Shown here one piece after another: positions 13,903 through 19,142 of a DNA stretch of 19,142 nt. Position 1 is the first letter of the stretch; each line of letters starts with the position of its first letter. The notes beneath the pieces are model-generated. The model was not told the DNA's origin, searched no databases, and saw only the letters and a list, made by a program, of their open reading frames with translations. Position numbers and translations under genes: made by a program. The stretch lies in NCBI GenBank assembly GCA_002383325.1, contig DFYJ01000019.1, positions 5,098 through 24,239 on the forward strand, written 5' to 3'. The stretch is from Candidatus Aminicenantes bacterium UBA4085 (GTDB lineage: Bacteria > Acidobacteriota > Aminicenantia > Aminicenantales > UBA4085).

Positions 13903-14079
13903 GACTTTGCCGGATCGCAGGCAGCGCGTGCAGACCCAGATATGGCGAACACCCTTCTCGGTCTGGGCCTTCACATGCTGGAGGTTCGGACTCCACTTCT
14001 TGGGCGAAGCCTTGTGGGAGTGGCTGACGCTGTGCCCGAAGACGGGCTGTTTACCGCAAACATCGCATACTTTCGGCAT
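13888..14079 (-). CDS. rpmB: 50S ribosomal protein bL28
   Basis: Small large-subunit protein, 63 aa. The sequence begins MPKVCDVCGKQPVFGHSVSH, then KASPKKWSPNLQHVK and a VRHIWVCTRCLRSGKVKK end. The Cys pairs C5/C8 and a later CTRC form the zinc-binding version of L28. It stands alone, convergent with relA/spoT and downstream of folD on the same strand. Ribosome site is poor (GCGAGAACCACC before ATG). A candidate promoter lies 35-60 bases upstream. Confidence 0.96.
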   Translation of the reverse strand: MPKVCDVCGKQPVFGHSVSHSHKASPKKWSPNLQHVKAQTEKGVRHIWVCTRCLRSGKVKKAI

Positions 14080-14112
14080 GGTGGTTCTCGCTTTTTAAGG
14101 AAAAGGGCCTCT

Positions 14113-14142
14113 TATATACCATAAACGGCCGGCCGGCCGCAA
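14113..14142 (-). promoter_or_regulatory. Candidate promoter of rpmB
   Basis: TTGCGG (14137-14142) and TATATA (14113-14118), spacer 18 bases, in the 72-base gap between folD and rpmB. The spacer is a GGCC repeat. The -35 is weak, but it is the same TTGCGG as the candidate before dnaB. Confidence 0.4.
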
Positions 14143-14151
14143 CTCCGGCCC

Positions 14152-15069
14152 TTAAAGCCCCCTGCGGCGCTTGAAGGCATCCAGGGTATTGCGCATCAGC
14201 ATGGCGATGGTCAGCGGGCCGACCCCGCCGGGGGAGGGGGTCAGCCAGGCGGCCTTGTGGATGACCTCGGGCCGCACGTCGCCGACCCAGGTATAGCCCT
14301 TGGCATCGATCTCGCCCTCGCGCTTGGCGTCGGGGCCGAAAAGGCGCCGGACCAGCTCCTTGTCGCCGACGGCGTTGCTCCCGACGTCGATGACCACCGC
14401 CCCTTCCTTGACGAACTCCGGGCCCACGAAGCCGGGCTTGCCCATGGCCGCGATCAGGATGTCGGCCTTGGCGCACACCCCGGCCAGGTCCCTGGTCTTG
14501 CTGTGGCAGATGGTGACCGTGCCGTTCTCGTTGGTGACCATCAGCGAGAGCGGCTTGCCGACGATCAGGCTGCGGCCGATGACGACGACGTTCTGGCCCT
14601 CGATGGCCGTGCCGGTCGAGCGGATAAGCTCCAGGCAGCCCCTCGGCGTGCAGGCGCTCAGGCAGGGCTGGTTTTGGACGAGCAGCCCCAGGCTGATCGG
14701 GTGAATCCCGTCGACGTCCTTGGCCGGATCGATCCAGGAGATGACATCCTGGGTGTCGTGGCCCTTGGGCAGGGGGAGCTGGACCAGGATGCCGTCGACC
14801 TGGTCGTCGGCGTTGAGGGCCATGAGGCGGGCTTTGAGATCCAGGCGGGCGATGTCGGCCGGGTAGGTCTCGATGCGGCCGACCAAGCCGAGGCTCTGGC
14901 AGGCTTTCTCCTTCATCCGCAGGTAGCTCTGCGAAGCCGGATTGTCGCCAACCAGGACGCCGACCAGCCCGGGCGCCTTCCCGGTCGAGGCCCGGCACCC
15001 CGCGACCTCGGCCTTGATGCCTTCCCGGATCTTGTCCGCGACGGGCTTCCCTTCCAGCCATTGACCCAT
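14152..15069 (-). CDS. folD: Methylenetetrahydrofolate dehydrogenase/cyclohydrolase (FolD)
   Basis: Bifunctional one-carbon enzyme that interconverts methylene-THF and 10-formyl-THF with NADP. With the start at 15069 it has 305 aa, close to the family norm. Motifs, in order: SYLRMKEKACQSLG with the catalytic Lys region, VDGILVQLPLPKG, DPAKDVDGIHPISLG, CTPRGCLELI, the nucleotide-binding VVVIGRSLIVGKPLS, and WLTPSPGGVGPLTIAMLMRNT. I chose MGQWLEGKPVADKI as the start because an AGGAGG site lies 6-7 bases upstream; the open frame extends ten codons further without support. A TATAAT promoter and a dyad precede it. Confidence 0.96.
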   Translation of the reverse strand: MGQWLEGKPVADKIREGIKAEVAGCRASTGKAPGLVGVLVGDNPASQSYLRMKEKACQSLGLVGRIETYPADIARLDLKARLMALNADDQVDGILVQLPLPKGHDTQDVISWIDPAKDVDGIHPISLGLLVQNQPCLSACTPRGCLELIRSTGTAIEGQNVVVIGRSLIVGKPLSLMVTNENGTVTICHSKTRDLAGVCAKADILIAAMGKPGFVGPEFVKEGAVVIDVGSNAVGDKELVRRLFGPDAKREGEIDAKGYTWVGDVRPEVIHKAAWLTPSPGGVGPLTIAMLMRNTLDAFKRRRGL

Positions 15070-15097
15070 GGGTGTCCTCCTGCGTCGATTCGCGGCC

Positions 15098-15126
15098 ATT
15101 ATAACGGGAGTCGCCGGAACGGGTAA
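15098..15126 (-). promoter_or_regulatory. Promoter of folD
   Basis: Perfect -10 TATAAT (15098-15103, minus strand) with a modest -35, TTACCC (15121-15126), at 17 bases. Predicted start is near 15091, about 22 bases before the folD ATG, leaving room for the AGGAGG ribosome site. Confidence 0.65.
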
Positions 15127-15140
15127 ACAGGCTTTTTACC
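15122..15140. promoter_or_regulatory. Dyad overlapping the folD -35: possible operator
   Basis: A perfect 6-bp inverted repeat GGTAAA-N7-TTTACC, 19 bases in all, directly over the folD -35. The symmetry and position fit a site for a dimeric repressor. It could equally be chance, and no regulator gene is adjacent. Confidence 0.35.
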
Positions 15141-15231
15141 TTGGCTCTCTTCGGCGCCCCGATCCGGGCGTTCTTCCCGGCGATAGGAGAGAAGGATCGA
15201 GGCTGGCATAGAAGTTGCAAAACATCCCGTG

Positions 15232-15261
15232 TTGACGATGGCCGGCGAAAAAAGTTCTAAT
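15232..15261 (+). promoter_or_regulatory. Promoter of the TPR lipoprotein cluster
   Basis: TTGACG (15232-15237) and TCTAAT (15256-15261) with an 18-base spacer, each 5 of 6 to consensus. Predicted start near 15268, about a dozen bases before the ATG at 15280. It is divergent from folD and probably serves 15280 through the end of the window. Confidence 0.6.
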
Positions 15262-15279
15262 GAACGAAGGACCCACGGC

Positions 15280-15666
15280 ATGAGAACCCGAATCGCCGCG
15301 GCCTGCGCGGCCGCCCTCGTTCTGTCCGCCTGCGCTTCGACCGGACGGCCCCCCCGCCCCTCCGATCAGCTCCGGTTCGGGATCTGGGCCTCCCAGAATG
15401 GCCTGTGGGACGAAGCCGTTTTCCGCTGGCAGCGGGTTCTCCAGGCCGACTCCCGCTCGGTCGCCGCGCTCAACAACCTGGGCGTGGCCTACGAGAAAAA
15501 GGGCCGCTTCCAGGACGCCCTGGCCTCGTACGAGGCGGCTATCAAGGCCGACCCCGCCAACATCCATGTAAAATCCAACCTCAAGAGATGTAAAGAAAAT
15601 ATCCAGGCGAGCGACGCCGCGCCCGCCGCAACCGCGGACAAGAAGGCTCCGGATGCGAAGAAGTAG
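15280..15666 (+). CDS. Small TPR lipoprotein
   Basis: 128 aa with start at 15280. The N-terminus is a lipoprotein signal: MRTRIAAACAAALVLSAC, Cys18 in an LSAC lipobox. Residues about 28-90 are two tetratricopeptide repeats (WDEAVFRWQRVLQADSRSV, then AALNNLGVAYEKKG...ALASYEAAIKADPAN). The end is an Ala/Asp/Lys-rich low-complexity tail. An upstream in-frame ATG at 15229 would put 17 hydrophilic residues before the signal and lies ahead of the promoter, so I rejected it. TPR lipoproteins commonly act as envelope scaffolds. Stop overlaps the next gene by 14 bases. Partner and exact role unknown. Confidence 0.85.
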   Translation: MRTRIAAACAAALVLSACASTGRPPRPSDQLRFGIWASQNGLWDEAVFRWQRVLQADSRSVAALNNLGVAYEKKGRFQDALASYEAAIKADPANIHVKSNLKRCKENIQASDAAPAATADKKAPDAKK

Positions 15667-16324
15667 CCCGATCCCGGCCCTCATGGCGCTGGCGCTGGTC
15701 CTGGTCCTGGGCGCCTGCTCCCGCGAGCCCGCGGTCAAGATCAGCCTCGACGTCCCCAGCCCGGCCGCCCTGGACTGGAAGCCCGTCCGGTCCCTGGTCC
15801 TGGCCGGCTTCCGTGAAGAGGCCTCGGTCAAGGACCTGGCCCTGAGCCGCGACCTGGTCGGATTCTTCCGCGAAGGGCTCAGGGCCCGGACCGGCGCGGC
15901 CCTGTCAGAGAAGCCCGTCGCCTGGCCGTCGGCCGAAGCGCTCGCGGACGCGGCGCTGTGGAAGGCCGCGGTCCAGGGCCCTGACCGGACCCTCATCCTG
16001 ACCGGCCGGGCCTCCTTCAGCCAGGAATCGCGCCGGGCCCTCCTCGAACCCGAGCGGCGGGAGATCGACGAAGGCCCCTTCAAGCCGGCTACGCCGTGGG
16101 CCTCCCGGAAGGCTTTTTCCCTCAAGCTCGATCTGGCCCTGATTGACGCCGCGACCGGGATCGTGGCGTTCCACCGGGAGTACCAGGAAACGATGACCAC
16201 CGACAACAGCCGCCTGACGGCCGACTTTGCCCTCTATGAGCTCTTCAGCCGGATCCGGCCCCGCCTCTTCCGGGCCCTGTTCGGGACGGAGCGGCAGATG
16301 GACCGCTACCTCTTGGCGAAGTAA
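15653..16324 (+). CDS. Lipoprotein of unknown function
   Basis: 223 aa. Signal peptide ALMALALVLVLGAC with lipidated Cys22. The mature part has alternating strands and helices: VRSLVLAGFREEASVKDLALSRDL near 45-68, a helical GFFREGLRARTG, then TLILTGRASFSQESR, a long KLDLALIDAATGIVAFHREY strand pair and a C-terminal helix (LYELFSRIRPRLFRALFG). A strand-turn such as LIDAATGIVAFHRE is common in secretin-associated or LPS-assembly-type lipoproteins, but I cannot name the family. Start overlaps the TPR gene by 14 bases and its stop is 9 bases before the next start, so the three are an operon. Confidence 0.8.
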   Translation: MRRSSPIPALMALALVLVLGACSREPAVKISLDVPSPAALDWKPVRSLVLAGFREEASVKDLALSRDLVGFFREGLRARTGAALSEKPVAWPSAEALADAALWKAAVQGPDRTLILTGRASFSQESRRALLEPERREIDEGPFKPATPWASRKAFSLKLDLALIDAATGIVAFHREYQETMTTDNSRLTADFALYELFSRIRPRLFRALFGTERQMDRYLLAK

Positions 16325-16333
16325 GGAGCCCCC

Positions 16334-19142
16334 ATGAACCGGCGCCTTCCCGCCCTCCTCCTGCTGGCCGGCCTGGCGTTCTCGGCCGCGCCGGTCTCCG
16401 CTCAGTTCATGTATTTCCCTTATTACGGGAAGAACAGGATCAACTTCGAGCGGTTTGCCTGGAAATCCTACGCCACCGAGCACTTCAAGATCTTCTTCTA
16501 CACCGACGACCCGCGCCTTTTGAAGAACGTGGCCGATACGGCCGAAAGCGCCTACCGCAAGGTCAGCGCCGATCTCCGCCACCAGCTGGCCGAGCCGGTC
16601 CCCCTGCTTTCCTTCACCACGGTCACGGACTTCGAGCAGTCCAATGTCTTCCAGGCCTCGGAGGGCATCCTGGGCATGGCCGAGCCGATCCTCTTCCGGA
16701 TCGGCATCCACGGCGACATGCCGGTCGACGAGCTGCAGGATCTCATCACCCACGAGCTGACCCACATCTTCGAGTTCGACCTCCTGTGGGGCCACCAGGG
16801 CGGCGCCCTGACGGCCGTCTCCCAGCCGCCGCTGTGGACCTTCGAGGGGCTGTCCGAATATGCCACAGGCCGCTGGTCCTCCTGGTCCGAGCTCATCGTC
16901 CGGGACGCCGTCCTCACCGACCGCATGCCCGATCTGGACGAATCGGGCGACCTGGTCTCCCGGTACCCCATGCCGCGCGAGCCGGCCTACGATTTCGGCC
17001 ATGCCATCTACGAATTCCTGGTCGAGAGATACGGGCGCGGGGCCATCCGCGACCTGTGGGTGTCGCTCAAGGGCTCGGCCGCGCTCAGCCGGCGCGACCC
17101 GTTCAAGCGGACCTTCGGCGTCCCGGCCCCCCTCTTCAGCCAGGAGCTGAAGCGCTGGCTGCGGGCCCGGGCCAGGGATTACGCCACCCGGGAGAACCCC
17201 GAGGACTACAGCGTCGTCCTGGGGCCCGCGTTCCCGGCCAATCCCTACTACTTCGCCTTCTCCCACGCCCTGGCCCCGTCGGGGGACGTGGTCGCCACCA
17301 TCAGCTACAACGCCCGGACCTACGACATGGACATCCTCCTGGCCTCGGTCAAGGACGGCAAGGTCCTGCGCAACATCACCGCCGGCTTCACGACCTCCTA
17401 CGAGTACATCAAGTACGACATCGATCCGGCCAATGGCCCGGCCCTGGCCTGGTCGCCGGACGGAGACCGGATCGCCTTCTTCGGCCGCCGCGGCCGCCGC
17501 CACGCGCTCTATATCGTCTCGCCCGTCACCGGCCGGACCGTCAAGGCCCATTCGCTGGCGGTCGACCAGCCGGCCGGGCTCTGCTTCCATCCGGACGGGC
17601 GGTCGGTCGTCTTCGCCGCCTTCCGCAAGGGCATCCGCGACCTGTTCCGCCTCGACCTGAGCTCCGGCGCCCTGACGCCCCTCACCGACGACCCGCTCTA
17701 CGAGAAGGCGCCGGCCTTTTCGCCGGACGGCAAGACGCTGGCCTACACCGTCCGCTCCGGGAAGTTCGACAAGCTTTTCCTCTCGCCGCTGGCCGACATG
17801 ACCGCCAGGGCCCAGCTGACCTTCGGCCCCGGCAACACGATCGATCCGGCCTTCGCTCCGGACGGCAAGTCCCTCTACTTCGCTTCCGATGCGCGGGGCG
17901 CCTTCAACATCTGCTCGCTGAGCCTGGAGACGGGCGAGATCCGCCGCCATACCGACGTGCGGACCGGCAACTTCCTGCCGGCCGCCCTGCCCTCCGAGCC
18001 GGGGCGGGTGCTGTTCTCCTCGTTCAACAAGGGTTCCTTCCAGCTCTTCAAGGCCGAGGCCGCGGGCCCGGTGGAGGGCCGGACGGCCCTCGCCGCCGCC
18101 GCTCCGCTGGAGAAGTTCGCCCCGGCGGTCGATCGGCCCGTCGATCCGGCCAAGATCGAAACCCGCGAGGGCCTGGGCAAGCTCTACGTCACCGCGCGGC
18201 CGCCGGTCAACGCCATCATCTCCACCGACGGATCCATCTACGGCGGCGGCTCGCTGGCCTTCTCGGACATCCTGGGCAACCGCCAGTTCTCCCTCTCGGC
18301 CTACCAGGTCCGCGAGCTGCGCTCGATGGGCTTCAGCTACCTCAACCGGACCGGCCGCCTGCCGTGGGGCGCCAGCGTCTACCAGTACAGCATGTACTAC
18401 TACCCCGAGATGTACTACTACGACCCTTCGCTGTGGGGCTACACCACCTACGCCGACGCCGTCGCGGTGCGCCGCATCACCGGGGCCCAGCTGGGCGCCT
18501 ATTACCCGCTCAGCCTCTACGTCCGCCTGGAAGGCAGTCTGGGCCTTCTGCACTACGAGGAAGACCTTCTCGACTCGTACGGATCGGGCGGCTACTCCTA
18601 CGGCTCCATGGGCTTCATCAACGGGACCATGGCCGCGGCCGAGCTTTCGCTCCTCGGCGAGACGACGCGCTTTCGGCCCTACGGCCCGGCCCAGGGGCAC
18701 ACGTTCCGGCTCTCGATCGGCCAGGCCCTGCCGCTGGCCGCGAGCTTCATCCGCAATACCCGCTTCGAGGCGGATCTGCGCAAGTATCTGTACCTCGGCT
18801 CCGACATCCTGCTGGCCGTGCGCCTGCAGGGACGCCTCTGCCGCGGCCGGGACCCGTTCATCTACTACTACGGCGGCAACAACGAAGTCCGCTCGGTCTA
18901 TTACTACGGCCTGACGGCGACCGAGTATTGGATCGCCAACGCCGAGCTGCGCTTCCCGATCGTCACGCTGGCCCAGACGGTGCTGGGGACCATCGGCCCG
19001 ATCCGCGGCGTCCTGTTCTTCGACGTCACCCGGTCGCGCATCCCCGGCTATTCGTCCGAGTACTACATCTACGATGCCGATTATACGGATGGGGAGATTC
19101 CTTACTACCGTATCGCCCAGGCCATCGGCTCCTTTGGCGGCG
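16334..19142 (+). CDS. Exported metallopeptidase-propeller-barrel protein, 3' end missing
   Basis: About 936 codons are inside the window and the gene runs off the edge. Start ATG at 16334 has TAAGGAG about 7 bases upstream. Residues 1-23 are a signal peptide (LLLLAGLAFSAAPVSA, cut before Q24). An N-terminal gluzincin-like domain (about 30-290) carries THELTHIFEFD with H140-E141-x2-H144 and, 27 residues on, PLWTFEGLSEY with E171 as the likely third zinc ligand. A propeller (about 290-600) has several PD40/TolB-like turns: LAPSGD, LAWSPDGDRIAF (near 370), FHPDGRSVVF, FSPDGKTLAY and FAPDGKSLYF. From about 620 the sequence resembles a surface-antigen/BamA-type barrel (GGGSLAFSDILGNRQFSLSAY). It probably lies in the outer membrane. 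Substrate unknown. Confidence 0.88.
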   Translation, partial: MNRRLPALLLLAGLAFSAAPVSAQFMYFPYYGKNRINFERFAWKSYATEHFKIFFYTDDPRLLKNVADTAESAYRKVSADLRHQLAEPVPLLSFTTVTDFEQSNVFQASEGILGMAEPILFRIGIHGDMPVDELQDLITHELTHIFEFDLLWGHQGGALTAVSQPPLWTFEGLSEYATGRWSSWSELIVRDAVLTDRMPDLDESGDLVSRYPMPREPAYDFGHAIYEFLVERYGRGAIRDLWVSLKGSAALSRRDPFKRTFGVPAPLFSQELKRWLRARARDYATRENPEDYSVVLGPAFPANPYYFAFSHALAPSGDVVATISYNARTYDMDILLASVKDGKVLRNITAGFTTSYEYIKYDIDPANGPALAWSPDGDRIAFFGRRGRRHALYIVSPVTGRTVKAHSLAVDQPAGLCFHPDGRSVVFAAFRKGIRDLFRLDLSSGALTPLTDDPLYEKAPAFSPDGKTLAYTVRSGKFDKLFLSPLADMTARAQLTFGPGNTIDPAFAPDGKSLYFASDARGAFNICSLSLETGEIRRHTDVRTGNFLPAALPSEPGRVLFSSFNKGSFQLFKAEAAGPVEGRTALAAAAPLEKFAPAVDRPVDPAKIETREGLGKLYVTARPPVNAIISTDGSIYGGGSLAFSDILGNRQFSLSAYQVRELRSMGFSYLNRTGRLPWGASVYQYSMYYYPEMYYYDPSLWGYTTYADAVAVRRITGAQLGAYYPLSLYVRLEGSLGLLHYEEDLLDSYGSGGYSYGSMGFINGTMAAAELSLLGETTRFRPYGPAQGHTFRLSIGQALPLAASFIRNTRFEADLRKYLYLGSDILLAVRLQGRLCRGRDPFIYYYGGNNEVRSVYYYGLTATEYWIANAELRFPIVTLAQTVLGTIGPIRGVLFFDVTRSRIPGYSSEYYIYDADYTDGEIPYYRIAQAIGSFGG

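Noticed and set aside
15070..15099. Ten-codon extension of FolD
   Set aside because: Would start at the -10 box and lies upstream of the AGGAGG site that fits the ATG at 15069.
15905..18700. 931-codon minus-strand frame
   Set aside because: Antisense to the peptidase-barrel gene; residue pattern mirrors its codons; no start signal or motif.

Overview
This is a GC-rich bacterial chromosomal window of mostly housekeeping and cell-envelope genes. Heptose genes for LPS (a WaaF-like heptosyltransferase and GmhB), several lipoproteins and a predicted outer-membrane barrel protein point to a diderm (Gram-negative-type) bacterium. The secreted MEMO1-AMMECR1 fusion, the peptidase/propeller/barrel giant and the overall style resemble Acidobacteriota or Candidatus Aminicenantes. 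That placement is an inference from gene content, not a measured affiliation.

Region 1 (1-7361, minus strand) is a long housekeeping cluster transcribed right to left. A near-consensus sigma70 promoter (7333-7361) opens it. Two tiny membrane proteins follow, then a LolB-like lipoprotein, ispE, tRNA-Gln(TTG), prs, rplY (bL25/CTC), pth, rpsF, rpsR, rplI, dnaB and radA (cut by the window edge). The lolB-ispE-tRNA-prs-rplY-pth order is the one known from many Proteobacteria. Most genes are spaced by a few bases or overlap. An intrinsic terminator and a separate weak promoter split rplI from dnaB-radA. A 103-base leader with three hairpins precedes rpsF. The ispE reading frame has no stop before the tRNA and runs straight through it.

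Region 2 (7362-9770) is the least ordinary part. One gene, an exported MEMO1-AMMECR1 fusion with a complete MEMO-type metal site, has its own promoter. Related copies of a structured intergenic repeat lie on both sides (7375-7590 and 9504-9661), and a roughly 320-base imperfect inverted repeat (7606-7925) lies just upstream. No credible protein is encoded in these intergenic stretches.

Region 3 (9771-13872, plus strand) is a probable operon: an FmdB-type zinc ribbon protein with a long charged tail, a WaaF-like heptosyltransferase, GmhB and a bifunctional RelA/SpoT. gmhB and relA/spoT share an ATGA overlap. Region 4 (13888-15140, minus strand) carries rpmB and folD, each with a candidate promoter. 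folD also has a dyad that overlaps its -35.

Region 5 (15232-19142, plus strand) is a three-gene envelope cluster behind its own promoter: a small TPR lipoprotein, a second lipoprotein of unknown function, and a very large exported protein. The large protein joins an HExxH metallopeptidase, a PD40/TolB-like propeller and a surface-antigen-like barrel, and runs off the end of the window.
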